Positions 22,545 through 30,350 of a DNA stretch of 30,350 nucleotides are shown piece by piece. The stretch spans positions 1-30,350 of IMG/VR virus record IMGVR_UViG_3300025889_000622. One strand, 5' to 3'. Position 1 is the stretch's first letter, and each line of letters opens with the position of its first letter. The notes under the pieces are model-generated. The model was not told the DNA's origin. It saw only the letters and a program-made list of their open reading frames with translations, and did no database searches. The position numbers were made by a program, and so were the translations under genes. This DNA is from a virus.

Positions 22545-23696
22545 ATGGCTTGGGATACATACAATGAGTGGTACACGGGCACTGGAGGCGATGACACTAC
22601 TGGAGATGGAACCAGTCATGCCACTCGCTGGCTAACGGTGCAGAAGGCACTCGACTCAATGACCACTGGGCAAAGAAACCGACTCAACTGCACTGGGTCT
22701 GAAACACTTTCCTCAACATTGAATCTAACGACCTACGGTTCCCCTGGTTTGGGAACAGAGTTGTTGATTCAAGGCTACACATCAACCGCAGGGGATGGCG
22801 GGGTATTTGCGATTAACGGCGGAACGAACTCTATTTTCAACGAAGGCAAGCCAAACATAGGCTGGAGGAACCTGAAGTTCACAAACTGGGGCAGCAGCAA
22901 CCGATGTATCAACACAGGTGGTGCCAACGTCATAACCGAATGCGAGTTTGATGGCGAAGGTTCGCACGCTCTCGTAGGCGACTTTGAGGGTTTCTTTACA
23001 TTTGCGAACAACAAAGTGCACGGAATCGTTGGTAGTTCAACGTCAGCAACTTTTAATCTCAACGGCGGATATTTCGCCAATAACTACATTCAGCAAGACT
23101 CCGCAACGCAGGCTCACGACACGCTTTACGTTCAGGGAGGCAGTATGAGAATAGAAAGCAACGTATTTTCACTGAACACGACTGTTGCGGTGAAAGTCAT
23201 CAATCTGATTAGTGATAATAACCAGGTTTACCACAACACTATATTCAACCAAGCCGCTTGCACTGGAACAGGCATTAATCTTGGCAGAACGACTGATGAC
23301 TACGGATCAGCATACAACAACATAATTTGCGGGTTCAGTGGAACTGGCGGCGTAGGCATAAAATCCACTGTTCAGACTGTGAACTTGTACGGCAACAATA
23401 AGTTTTGGAACAATACAACAGACGAGGATGTTGTCGGGGATTTGATAATAGACATTGGCGGATCTGAGTCGCTTTTGTCCAACCCATTCACATCGACTGG
23501 AAATGCCGATCATAACGATGACGACTTCACGCTGTTATCGGGTGTCCGAGGCGACGCCTGGTCTGGCGGTTTATATGATCCAGACGATGCCTTCGGGTCC
23601 AGAAACTTAAATACAAGAGATGTTGGAGCTTTGCAGAGTGCTGCTGCAGGCGGCGGCGGCGGAACATCACCAAAGCATCCACTAGGGAGGTTTTAA
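22545..23696 (+). CDS. right-handed beta-helix virion protein (tailspike-like) 1
   Basis: The 383-residue product shows many short repeated strands with Asn, Gly and small hydrophobic residues: ITECEFDGEG, FTFANNKVHG, YFANNYIQQD, RIESNVFSLN, QVYHNTIFNQ and YNNIICGFSG, each about 20-25 residues apart. This is the pattern of a pectate-lyase-like parallel beta-helix, common in tailspikes and receptor-binding appendages. The N-terminal DTYNEWYTGTGGDD and WLTVQKALDSM are the usual entry to the helix. No catalytic triad can be assigned. A poly-Gly linker leads to a C-terminal SPKHPLGRF. A related gene follows three bases after the stop. Confidence 0.75.
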   Translation: MAWDTYNEWYTGTGGDDTTGDGTSHATRWLTVQKALDSMTTGQRNRLNCTGSETLSSTLNLTTYGSPGLGTELLIQGYTSTAGDGGVFAINGGTNSIFNEGKPNIGWRNLKFTNWGSSNRCINTGGANVITECEFDGEGSHALVGDFEGFFTFANNKVHGIVGSSTSATFNLNGGYFANNYIQQDSATQAHDTLYVQGGSMRIESNVFSLNTTVAVKVINLISDNNQVYHNTIFNQAACTGTGINLGRTTDDYGSAYNNIICGFSGTGGVGIKSTVQTVNLYGNNKFWNNTTDEDVVGDLIIDIGGSESLLSNPFTSTGNADHNDDDFTLLSGVRGDAWSGGLYDPDDAFGSRNLNTRDVGALQSAAAGGGGGTSPKHPLGRF

Positions 23697-23699
23697 GAT

Positions 23700-25070
23700 A
23701 TGGCACTTGCAGATACCTATGTAGACCCTAGCAAGCAAACACGCACACCTGTAACTATTGCTAATAGCACAACAACCGCAACTGTTACTCAAGCATCTCA
23801 CGGTTACTCAAACAGTGATGTTGTGAAGATACACAACGCAAACGAATCGGAGTACAACGGAAACTTTACGATCAGTAACGTCACAGCAAACACTTACGAC
23901 TACACGATGGCAAGCGATCCAGGGGGATCTGCCACTGGGTCGCCTGTTGCCTCCAAGCTGAATCTGTCTGGCGATGATGGTTCAACATCTGCACTTGCAT
24001 ATGCGGATTTACAGTACGCATTTGACCAGACCACTAGAGACACTACGGATGGAAACAGATTCCTCATCAAGAAAGGGACGGCAGAAGTTCTGGCAAAATC
24101 TATAGACCTAAGTGGATGGGCAATAAGTTTTAGCTACGGAACATGCTTTGAAGGATATGAAACGACCGCTGGCGATGGAGGCATTGCTGAGATAGATGTA
24201 AACGGTGGACTCCTGCTCAGTTCTCATATCAACTCTTCATTCAAGTATCTAGAGATTCACAACGCAGATGTTGCCTCTAGTGCTTCAACCATCAACGCTG
24301 CAAACGTGTGGGCACATGCGTACCGATGCTATTTTCACGACTGTGGTGCATTTTCTGCTGGAACCATGTTTCTACATGAGTGTGCCTTTTCGTCAGTTGG
24401 GAATACGGGAGGAGTAGCATTTGGGGGGCAGCAGACGATGAGGATGGTGGGTTGTTATGTGGAGGTCGATTCCGCAGAAGGGATCGCAACCGTATTCAGC
24501 AACAATGCTTCGTCCACAGAAATTAGAGGCAACTGCATCCTGATAAAGTCTGGGGAAACTTCCGTCGATATAATCAAGACGAACACTGGCAATGACAGTA
24601 CGATATTCAATAACAATTCAATCCTGTGCTTGGGTGCAAACACAGGTTCAGGGATTGAATTGGGGAACGCTGGGTGGAATCGCCAAGTGATGTACAACCT
24701 AATTGAAGGTTGCTCTGGGACTGGTGGCATTGGCATCAACTATGGAGCCAGACAGGAGGTGCTTGGAACGTCTGGCAAGAATGCTGTTTACAACTGTGCT
24801 ACAGAATATACCACCAGCGGTGCATCGCTTAATGACATCGGTGACGACGAAACACTTAGTGCCTCGCCGTTTGCTAAGTCAGGGACGATCACTTTAAGTC
24901 ATTTCGTTTCCGACAATGCGGGGTTCTGGTCAGATGTCGCTGCTTACTTTGAGCCGCAAGACACTGGCAATGTGTTTGGTAACTTCGGCTTTAACGCTTT
25001 GACCAAAGGTGCAGTACCCCGCCCAGCCGGTACAACAACATACTCACTACATCCATTAGCGTACAACTAA
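23700..25070 (+). CDS. right-handed beta-helix virion protein (tailspike-like) 2
   Basis: The 456-residue paralogue of the preceding gene has an added N-terminal beta domain (residues about 14-65, SHGYSNSDVVKIHNANESEY, then FTISNVTANTYDYTMA), a small module often attached to phage adhesins. A beta-helix follows with repeats such as FKYLEIHNADV, YRCYFHDCGA, LHECAFSSVG and IRGNCILIKSG. The C-terminus is TYSLHPLAYN, again with HPL near the end. Both genes probably encode host- or glycan-contact spikes; which glycan is unknown. TAAGATATGG separates the two reading frames. Confidence 0.75.
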   Translation: MALADTYVDPSKQTRTPVTIANSTTTATVTQASHGYSNSDVVKIHNANESEYNGNFTISNVTANTYDYTMASDPGGSATGSPVASKLNLSGDDGSTSALAYADLQYAFDQTTRDTTDGNRFLIKKGTAEVLAKSIDLSGWAISFSYGTCFEGYETTAGDGGIAEIDVNGGLLLSSHINSSFKYLEIHNADVASSASTINAANVWAHAYRCYFHDCGAFSAGTMFLHECAFSSVGNTGGVAFGGQQTMRMVGCYVEVDSAEGIATVFSNNASSTEIRGNCILIKSGETSVDIIKTNTGNDSTIFNNNSILCLGANTGSGIELGNAGWNRQVMYNLIEGCSGTGGIGINYGARQEVLGTSGKNAVYNCATEYTTSGASLNDIGDDETLSASPFAKSGTITLSHFVSDNAGFWSDVAAYFEPQDTGNVFGNFGFNALTKGAVPRPAGTTTYSLHPLAYN

Positions 25071-25079
25071 GGCAGGACA

Positions 25080-25661
25080 ATGGAACAAACAGTCGAAGCG
25101 GGATCGGTAGCGAGTATCGTTGTCAATGTAATTGACGATAATGGCGACCACGTTGCAGCAATAATCGACCAAACAACGACTCGATTGCAAAAGGGGAATG
25201 CAAGCGACACAACGTGGAACAGCGTTGCTCCAACGTCTGTAGATGAAATTACAACCGGCGTGTACCGAATACGCTTCACCAACGTCACTCCCGAGCTTAC
25301 GTTGACCGACAACGACGAGGCGATCCGGCTAAAGATCAACGGCACGATTTCGGGGACTGCCTGGACCGAATACCACATGCCTTTGCGAGTCGTTCCTGCA
25401 ACTCCGAGAGCAGTGGTGAAGGGCGAAGTCGATACCGGCATAACATTGCCAACGACCAGTCAGTTTTCGACCACTGCAACAACTAACGAGCCTTACGAGG
25501 GTAGGACGCTGGTTTTCACCAGCGGTAACAACGAGCATCTAGCAGTAAAAATTACTGGCACTTCGATTGTCAGCGGACAACTTAGCCTGGCAGTTGAAAC
25601 ACATGATGGATCAGCAATGCCTCTCCCCCCCGCTGACGGCGATACCTTTGAGGTGATTTGA
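25080..25661 (+). CDS. virion appendage protein with two beta-sandwich domains
   Basis: The 193-residue protein has an N-terminal Ig-like domain (VASIVVNVIDDNGDHVAAII to RLKI, about residues 8-90) and a C-terminal domain (GEVDTGITLPTTSQF, then YEGRTLVFTSGNNEHLAVKI and PPADGDTFEVI) of a type often found in phage neck or tail appendages. AGGAC lies before the ATG. Its TGA overlaps the next ATG as TGATG. It is likely an adaptor or decoration part rather than an enzyme. Confidence 0.62.
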   Translation: MEQTVEAGSVASIVVNVIDDNGDHVAAIIDQTTTRLQKGNASDTTWNSVAPTSVDEITTGVYRIRFTNVTPELTLTDNDEAIRLKINGTISGTAWTEYHMPLRVVPATPRAVVKGEVDTGITLPTTSQFSTTATTNEPYEGRTLVFTSGNNEHLAVKITGTSIVSGQLSLAVETHDGSAMPLPPADGDTFEVI

Positions 25662-26488
25662 TGCCGATTGGCTTGACTCGAATCGGATTATCGACTGCTC
25701 CCCGAACCGATTACTTTTGGGGAGAAGCACCGACGGGGATAGTCTCGCTGACTTCGGCGGCCGAAACCGATTCCGCGATTACGCTTGCCGTCGCTAATCC
25801 TCGCAGCTACCAGCTGACTTCGGCAGCCGAAACCGATTCGGCCGTTGCGATTACGGTCATCAACCCGCGCAGCTACCAACTAGCTTCGGTAGCGGAAACC
25901 GATTCGGCCGTTGCGATCACGGTCGTCAATCCTCGCAGCTACCAACTGACTTCGGTAGCTGAAACCGACGCTGTTGCTCCGCTGACCGTCGAACTGTCAA
26001 AGATAGTCTCGCTAGCTTCGGTAGCTGAAACTGATTCCGCCATCGCGATCGCCGTCGCTAATCCTCGCGGTTACCAACTAGCTTCGGCAGCCGAAACTGA
26101 TTCCGCCATCGCGATCTCGCTGGTCAATCCCCGCAGCTACCAACTAGCTTCGGTAGCGGAAACCGATTCGGCCATTGCGATTACGGTCATCAGTCCGCGC
26201 GAGTACCAGCTAACTTCAGCGGCCGAAACTGATTCCGCCACCGCAATTTCGGCAATACACAAAACAATCACTGTTGGATCCGGCAACGAAATCGATGATT
26301 CCTCGTTGCTGACCGTGCGAAACACTGTACTATTGTCTGGTGTATTTGAAGTCAATACCGCTCCAGAGATAACGGTAGTTTCTGTTGCGGCCGTCTGTAT
26401 TCACGTTGGATCGGCGACTATTGCTACTTCTAAAGCGACAGGGCACATTGCCACCGCTAAAGCAACCGGTTTCTTTAAATGTTTGTAG
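25661..26488 (+). CDS. fibre-like protein of eight E-T-D repeats
   Basis: The 275-residue protein consists largely of eight 22-residue units with the core LASVAETDSAIAITVVNPRS followed by YQ (residues about 30-205). A unique start (LTRIGLSTAPRTDYFWGEAP) and a less repetitive C-terminal part (about 206-275) flank them. Repeats of this A-x-E-T-D-x-A type occur in phage tail and fibre proteins and probably build an extended beta structure. The same unit appears at the end of the fibre gene at 17152-18153, linking the two products. The preferred ATG at 25661 overlaps the previous stop. Confidence 0.68.
   Translation: MPIGLTRIGLSTAPRTDYFWGEAPTGIVSLTSAAETDSAITLAVANPRSYQLTSAAETDSAVAITVINPRSYQLASVAETDSAVAITVVNPRSYQLTSVAETDAVAPLTVELSKIVSLASVAETDSAIAIAVANPRGYQLASAAETDSAIAISLVNPRSYQLASVAETDSAIAITVISPREYQLTSAAETDSATAISAIHKTITVGSGNEIDDSSLLTVRNTVLLSGVFEVNTAPEITVVSVAAVCIHVGSATIATSKATGHIATAKATGFFKCL
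25748..26275 (+). repeat. eight tandem 66-bp coding repeats
   Basis: Exactly eight 66-base units run from 25748 to 26275, each encoding 22 residues. The ETDSA core is conserved in seven units; unit 4 reads ETDAVAPLTVELSK and has lost the NPRSYQ turn. Units differ by scattered base changes, with alternating LTS/LAS and AAE/VAE blocks that suggest past exchange between units. Confidence 0.85.
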
Positions 26489-26498
26489 GAGATTTCAA

Positions 26499-26954
26499 AT
26501 GGCAAATTTCGTTTTTAATGTTGCGTTGGGTCGAGTCGCTGAAAAGATTAGTGACGGTGCTACGCTTCGCATCCTGGTCCTAAAAGCGGCCGGTACAGAT
26601 GCCGCGTTGAAAGACTTGGATACGGTATCAGCAGTTTTGGCAGAAGGTTCAACGACCGAAGCTGATTTCACCAACTACCCAGCTACGCGAAAAGCGTTGG
26701 CGGCAGTCACCGCGACGGTTGATGACGCAAACGACAAAGTGATTTGTGATGCTGACAACGTGACCTACACGTCAGCTGGCGGCGCGACCAACAATACCAC
26801 TACCTCGGTTGTCATCTTTGAGGACGTTGCCGGGAGCGACAGTAACGATGCGACCGCTGTTCCGCTCGTCAAACTCGATGCCGTTTTTACGACAGACGGT
26901 AATGATGTTACGCTTCAATTCGATGGAACTGACGGTTTCTATACTGCGAGCTAA
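26499..26954 (+). CDS. phage virion protein of the neck/tail appendage group
   Basis: The 151-residue product begins MANFVFNVALGRVAEKISDG and contains LAEGSTTEADFTNYPATRKA near residue 55, then DDANDKVICDADNVTYTSAG. The sequence EA-x-F-T-N-Y-x-R-K-x-L, followed by an aspartate-rich strand and a W/Y-T position, is typical of a structural protein I know from several aquatic phages, of unknown exact role. The start at 26499 has AGGAG eight bases upstream. The frame is open further up inside the previous gene, but without a ribosome binding site. Confidence 0.62.
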   Translation: MANFVFNVALGRVAEKISDGATLRILVLKAAGTDAALKDLDTVSAVLAEGSTTEADFTNYPATRKALAAVTATVDDANDKVICDADNVTYTSAGGATNNTTTSVVIFEDVAGSDSNDATAVPLVKLDAVFTTDGNDVTLQFDGTDGFYTAS

Positions 26955-26957
26955 TCC

Positions 26958-27353
26958 ATGGTACGCGAACTGTTGAAAGACTCCACTGGTTGCAAACAAC
27001 TAGTGGATGAGGGCGAGAGCGCGGTCATCACCGCGACTCTGGTAGATATCGGAAATGCGCCGATCGTTAAAGCGGCGATACAGACGCTGACGCTGACTCT
27101 GGTCAACGCCAGTGACCTATCGGTCATTAACGGACGAAGTAATCAAGATATCCTAGATGCTAACGACGGGACGGTCGCTGAGGATGGTACGGTCACGCTC
27201 AAGCTCGGGCCAGCAGATAACCCGGTGGTTGGTACTGCGGAGTACGGCATCGAGGATCACTACGCCACCATGCGGTGGACGTGGATCGATCCCGATGGCG
27301 ATACCCTTTCGGGGGCGCAGCAATGGATCATCCAAATTCTGGCATCCGCGTAA
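26958..27353 (+). CDS. small Ig-like virion protein
   Basis: The 131-residue protein starts three bases after the previous stop. It has a beta-sandwich pattern (VITATLVDIGNAPIVKAAIQ, TLTLTLVNAS, VTLKLGPADNPVV, ATMRWTWIDPDGDTLSG, QQWIIQILA) with INGRSNQDILDANDGTV between strands, which I associate with appendage proteins of aquatic phages. It is the last forward gene. Its stop lies eight bases from the stop of the opposing replication operon, with no strong terminator between. Confidence 0.6.
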   Translation: MVRELLKDSTGCKQLVDEGESAVITATLVDIGNAPIVKAAIQTLTLTLVNASDLSVINGRSNQDILDANDGTVAEDGTVTLKLGPADNPVVGTAEYGIEDHYATMRWTWIDPDGDTLSGAQQWIIQILASA

Positions 27354-27361
27354 CCGGCAGG

Positions 27362-27649
27362 CTACCGGCTTTCCCTCCAAGCATCGTAATTCATGTCATC
27401 GGCGACATAGTCGTAATCGTCGGCAGCGTCGTCATGCCGCATCGGCGTGATGCGGTACTCAATGACTTTCACGCTTTCATGGGCGAAGATTACCCCGCGA
27501 GATTCATCGCGGGTTTCGATCACTGAATGGCTGAAGGGGTATCGCCTCGCATGCTGCTCCGCAGCGGCGATGTGAGTCACATCTCCGTAGTCTTCCCAAG
27601 CATACGCATATCCGTTTCGCGACTGCACTCGGGCTTGGATGTTGGTCAT
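27362..27649 (-). CDS. hypothetical small acidic protein, end of replication operon
   Basis: The 95-residue protein begins TNIQARVQSRNGYAYAWEDY, has a His-rich stretch (THIAAAEQHARRYPFSHS), and ends in an acidic, tyrosine-rich tail (DDAADDYDYVADDMNYDAW). It has no recognised motif. Its ATG overlaps the stop of the 97-residue gene as ATGA. Being last in the operon of the polymerase, it may be a small accessory protein. Confidence 0.55.
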   Translation of the reverse strand: MTNIQARVQSRNGYAYAWEDYGDVTHIAAAEQHARRYPFSHSVIETRDESRGVIFAHESVKVIEYRITPMRHDDAADDYDYVADDMNYDAWRESR

Positions 27650-27939
27650 TTTGATTTCTCTGCGGGATACCAGAGTCGTCGTCGAGCATCGCCATCTTCG
27701 CCCCCAGCGGGGATTTCGGCAAATACCTGATCCCGTTCGAATAACACTTTCATGGCGCGAACGATCGTTTCCTTACTAGTGAAATGATCTGGGTCTTCCG
27801 CATTATGAGCGGCGACCAGTTCATCGTAGTGCATGCCTGGATTCTGCTCAACAATCCACTGCATCAGTCGCAATCGAAAGACTTTGGGTGGTTCGTCGAA
27901 AAGGGGTTCAGGTTTCTCAGGTTTTGTAGAATTGGTCAC
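27646..27939 (-). CDS. putative winged-helix small protein
   Basis: Read from the GTG at 27939, which overlaps the polymerase stop as GTGA, the product has 97 residues. After a proline-rich start it has FRLRLMQWIVEQNPGMHYDE, then LVAAHN and SKETIVRAMKVLFERDQVFA and a closing RRRLWYP strand, matching a small winged-helix fold (helix, helix, recognition helix, wing). DNA binding is likely. A longer reading from ATG 27999 lies inside the polymerase gene and is less likely. Confidence 0.55.
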   Translation of the reverse strand: MTNSTKPEKPEPLFDEPPKVFRLRLMQWIVEQNPGMHYDELVAAHNAEDPDHFTSKETIVRAMKVLFERDQVFAEIPAGGEDGDARRRLWYPAEKSK

Positions 27940-29873
27940 TTGGTATATCTCCGAGAGAAATGGGTTTCTGCTTCCAAGGGCAGATCCGAATCTGCCCAAC
28001 TGGGATTAGTAGACATTATTTGATTGACAGTCGCAAGAGCTTTGGGTTCGCCTTCGACCAACACTTCATCGTGTACGTGACCGACGATTTTGTGACCGTC
28101 TTCATCGAGGCGAATCATCGCGTCCATCAGCACATCGCGGGCAACCGCTTGCGTGATGTTCTCGCAGAGTTTGCCGCCGTAGAGATATCCCTCGGCATTT
28201 TTGGCAGTAAGAAACGTCAGACTGTTTTCTTTAGGATCAAACTTCAAATTTGGATAGTGCAGGGTTCGTCCCGAGGGTAGCGTCACCACCACCTCACCAG
28301 TATTAGCGTTGCGACGAATCAGCACTTTTCCTACGGTTCGAACCGGGTTAGCCATATCGACCGTCACGTCGGCAAACGCTCGATCCAGGGCTCGCCAGAA
28401 CGCGGGTATTTCTTCAAACGCAGATCGGTAGGTATCAATGATTTGCCCCGACTGCTCCGCGTCCAACTCGATGCCGATCGTACTGCGGACAGTTTCGGCA
28501 AACTTGTCTTTGCCCATTCCGTATCCGGCACCGAGGATGCATGCTTTCCCGAGTTGCCGTCCCTCGGTGCCCTTACCAAACTCGGTTGCTGGTCGATGGT
28601 AGATTTCGCCTGCCATCTCCGAATAGGGATCACGATTTGAATCGGCGAATAGATCGATTAGCCGGGTGCATCCGGCTAGCCAAGCGGCGACTCGACATTC
28701 GATTTGCGCGAGATCCGATACGATCAATACTTTGCCTTCAGGAGCGCAAAACATCGGGCGAATCATCCTCTTCGCGATCTCCAGGGGATCCCCGAAAATG
28801 ACGCGGATAGCATCGAGGTTTCCCAACTCAAACATCTTCAGAATCGATTCGATGCTCTCATCACTAAGCGACATGCGGGGCAGGTTCTGGAACTGCACCA
28901 ATCGACCTGCCCATCGGCCGGTTTGGGATGCTCCGTACAACTGGAACAGACCTCGCATTCGGTTATCACTTGGATCGGCGGCCGTCGCGATTACCCCGTA
29001 CTTCGCCAGGGATCCCAGTGCGAGCGTCTGCCGTATCCGCAATACCTCCATCGCCTCGGTCGTCATGCCGGAGGGGGACGCTAGAGAGGCTCGGACGGTG
29101 CCCGCCTGTAGATCGCTGCCAGGGTAGCCTTGCGTCTGCAACCAACCAAGCATCTTCGCCTGTTGGCGGCCGGTCGTCACTTCGCCACCAGTCAACTCGG
29201 GTAGGCGTTCGGCTTGTCGCTTTGCTTCCTGGCGGACTGCCTTGTCGATTGTCTTAGCGGCCGCAACATCGCAGTACACTCCGTTGTCATTGATTTTTTG
29301 ATCGAGTCGGAATTCAGTCGAATCGACCGGGAATCCGCCGAAGTGTTTTTCGATTGCCATCTCGGTGCGAACATCCTGCTCGCAGTATGCGATCAGCGTT
29401 TTCATATTTTCGGCGTGATTCTTATGCGCGGTCGATCCTGCTTTGGTGGGCTCATAGGTTTTGCGGTTCGCCATGCGGACCATCATCCGCGATGCGGTCA
29501 CGTCTTTTTTCTGATCTACGCCCAGACGCTCGGCGAGCGTTGCGAGAGCGGCCGGAAGGTTACGCCGCATGGCAGTCACCATGGTGCAGCGATACGCGGC
29601 AGGAGCGACCGAGAAGCGGTAACGGGGCATCAAGATATTCGCCCATATCGCTGCTTCAAATCGGTAATTGTGGGCGGCCAAAACAAACGGCTCGGTGAAA
29701 ATATCCGGCACCGGATCACCGGGGAGCCACGTCCGCACATCATCGGCATCGGTGGCGTAGCTCATGCACCAGATATCGGTACTCGCATCCAGGGAGTATG
29801 CCCAAGTACCGAGCTTTTGCAGCGATGCCAATGATCGCGTTTCAAAATCGACGTGGATGATGGGATGATTCAT
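27936..29873 (-). CDS. family A DNA polymerase with 3'-5' exonuclease
   Basis: The 645-residue protein is a phage replicative polymerase of the PolA type without the 5'-3' nuclease. Residues 1-180 are the DEDDy proofreading domain: VDFET (8-12), AHNYRFEAA (67-75) and AYCEQDV (162-168). The polymerase part has TGRWAGRLVQFQNLPR (318-333), motif A with D387 in SDLAQIECR, motif B with R439 and K443 in RQLGKACILGAGYG, the ENITQAVARD helix (571-580), and motif C HDE at 601-603. All key residues are present, so it should be active. The ATG at 29873 overlaps the stop of the repeat protein. In motif A the usual Tyr/Ser-Q-I-E is AQIE. Confidence 0.93.
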   Translation of the reverse strand: MNHPIIHVDFETRSLASLQKLGTWAYSLDASTDIWCMSYATDADDVRTWLPGDPVPDIFTEPFVLAAHNYRFEAAIWANILMPRYRFSVAPAAYRCTMVTAMRRNLPAALATLAERLGVDQKKDVTASRMMVRMANRKTYEPTKAGSTAHKNHAENMKTLIAYCEQDVRTEMAIEKHFGGFPVDSTEFRLDQKINDNGVYCDVAAAKTIDKAVRQEAKRQAERLPELTGGEVTTGRQQAKMLGWLQTQGYPGSDLQAGTVRASLASPSGMTTEAMEVLRIRQTLALGSLAKYGVIATAADPSDNRMRGLFQLYGASQTGRWAGRLVQFQNLPRMSLSDESIESILKMFELGNLDAIRVIFGDPLEIAKRMIRPMFCAPEGKVLIVSDLAQIECRVAAWLAGCTRLIDLFADSNRDPYSEMAGEIYHRPATEFGKGTEGRQLGKACILGAGYGMGKDKFAETVRSTIGIELDAEQSGQIIDTYRSAFEEIPAFWRALDRAFADVTVDMANPVRTVGKVLIRRNANTGEVVVTLPSGRTLHYPNLKFDPKENSLTFLTAKNAEGYLYGGKLCENITQAVARDVLMDAMIRLDEDGHKIVGHVHDEVLVEGEPKALATVNQIMSTNPSWADSDLPLEAETHFSRRYTK

Positions 29874-30350
29874 CCGATTAAACCGCCAGAAACCTCGGCA
29901 TTGCCAGAAACCTCGGCATCGCCAAAGACCTGGGCATTGCCATAGACCTTGGCCTTGTCAGAGACCTTGGCATTGGCAAAGACCTCGGCATCGCCAAAGA
30001 CCTGGGCATTGCCATAGACCTTGGCCTTGTCAGAGACCTCGGCATCGCCCGAGACCTCGGCATTGCCATAGACCTTGGCATCGCCAAAGACCTTGGCATC
30101 GTGAAAGACCAGGGCATTACCATAGACCTGGGCATTGCCATTGACCCAGGAGTCGCCAGAGACCTTGGCATTGCCACAGACATTGGCATCGCCATAGACC
30201 AAGGCATTGCCAAAGACCCAGGCATCGCCAGAGACCTTGGCATTGCCATAGACCAGGGCATTGCCATAGACCTGGGCATTGCCATAGACCAGGGCATTGC
30301 CATAGACCCAGGCATCGCCAGAGACATTGGCATTGCCATAGACCCAGGCA
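29870..30350 (-). CDS. hexapeptide-repeat beta-helix protein, partial at right edge
   Basis: The frame is open to the window edge on the reverse strand, so the N-terminus is missing; 159 residues are visible. They are made of about 26 hexapeptides of the form A-x-V-x-G-[ND], for example AKVYGNAEVSGDAEVSDKAK. Such repeats build a left-handed beta-helix as in acyltransferases, but the His and other catalytic features of those enzymes are not seen. Similar V-x-G-[DN]-A proteins occur in phages, probably as structural or binding proteins. The stop overlaps the polymerase ATG as ATGA. A TTG at 30202 is not a likely start because the repeat continues upstream. Confidence 0.72.
   Translation of the reverse strand, partial: AWVYGNANVSGDAWVYGNALVYGNAQVYGNALVYGNAKVSGDAWVFGNALVYGDANVCGNAKVSGDSWVNGNAQVYGNALVFHDAKVFGDAKVYGNAEVSGDAEVSDKAKVYGNAQVFGDAEVFANAKVSDKAKVYGNAQVFGDAEVSGNAEVSGGLIG
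29880..30350 (-). repeat. 18-bp tandem repeat array
   Basis: About 26 units of 18 bases, consensus GGCATTGCCATAGACCTT on the forward strand, run to the window edge. The codons GCC, GTC and GGC are almost invariant; the variable codons nearly always end in G or T. This repeat also opens other reading frames on the same strand, which are by-products. Confidence 0.88.

Noticed and set aside
25748-26275. Variable region of a diversity-generating retroelement
   Set aside because: No reverse transcriptase or template repeat is in the window, and changes among units are not limited to adenine positions.
29878-30339. Frame repeating MAMPRS-like units
   Set aside because: By-product of the 18-bp repeat; the A-x-V-x-G-[ND] frame matches a known fold, overlaps the polymerase start and is open to the edge.
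29880-30350. CRISPR array
   Set aside because: Units are contiguous 18-bp coding repeats with no spacers and no cas genes nearby.

Overview
The window is a stretch of a tailed-phage (or prophage) genome with a long-tailed siphovirus layout. The left two thirds are late genes in the lambda/HK97 order: terminase large subunit, gpW-like joiner, portal, prohead protease fused to the major capsid protein, capsid cement, head-tail connectors, tail tube, the two frames of a tail-assembly chaperone, tape measure, and tail-tip and fibre genes. The host is not stated by the sequence. The short secreted Cys/Arg-rich proteins at 18228-21301 are in a style I associate with Planctomycetes, and a planctomycete host is my best guess (inference). 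The 21568-21810 protein and the tail-appendage domains at 23700-27353 are of types frequent in aquatic phages.

Region by region: 1-46 is a terminator-like inverted repeat. 111-2501 carries terL and a zinc-ribbon gene. 2502-3392 is a compact reverse-strand operon of four small genes, all joined by stop/start overlaps; two of them encode proteins of only 35 and 47 residues. 3428-3872 has no convincing protein gene, but its reverse strand can form a dense set of RNA helices: a tRNA-like domain of about 174 nt with an acceptor stem, D-arm and consensus T-arm, a middle domain with a UUCG hairpin, and a four-helix pseudoknotted domain. A good promoter lies just upstream of it. 4014-18153 is the forward head and tail module, nearly every gene overlapping the next as TAATG or ATGA. 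After a terminator-like hairpin at 18169-18202 comes a probable lysis/secreted-protein cassette (18228-21543) that includes a papain-like cysteine peptidase and small membrane proteins. 21568-27353 encodes accessory virion proteins: two tandem beta-helix proteins, Ig-like proteins and a 22-residue-repeat protein whose repeat also occurs in the fibre gene at 17152-18153.

27362-30350 runs on the reverse strand and converges on the structural genes. It holds two small proteins, a family A DNA polymerase with proofreading domain, and, running off the right edge, a hexapeptide-repeat beta-helix protein built from 18-bp DNA repeats. It is probably the early/replication side of the genome.

The item most worth follow-up is the structured reverse-strand RNA at 3428-3872. 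Several of its helices contain G-U pairs that would be A-C mismatches on the other strand, and its tetraloops are of stable types only on the reverse strand, so the reverse-strand reading is directly supported. I cannot assign it to a known RNA family by eye.
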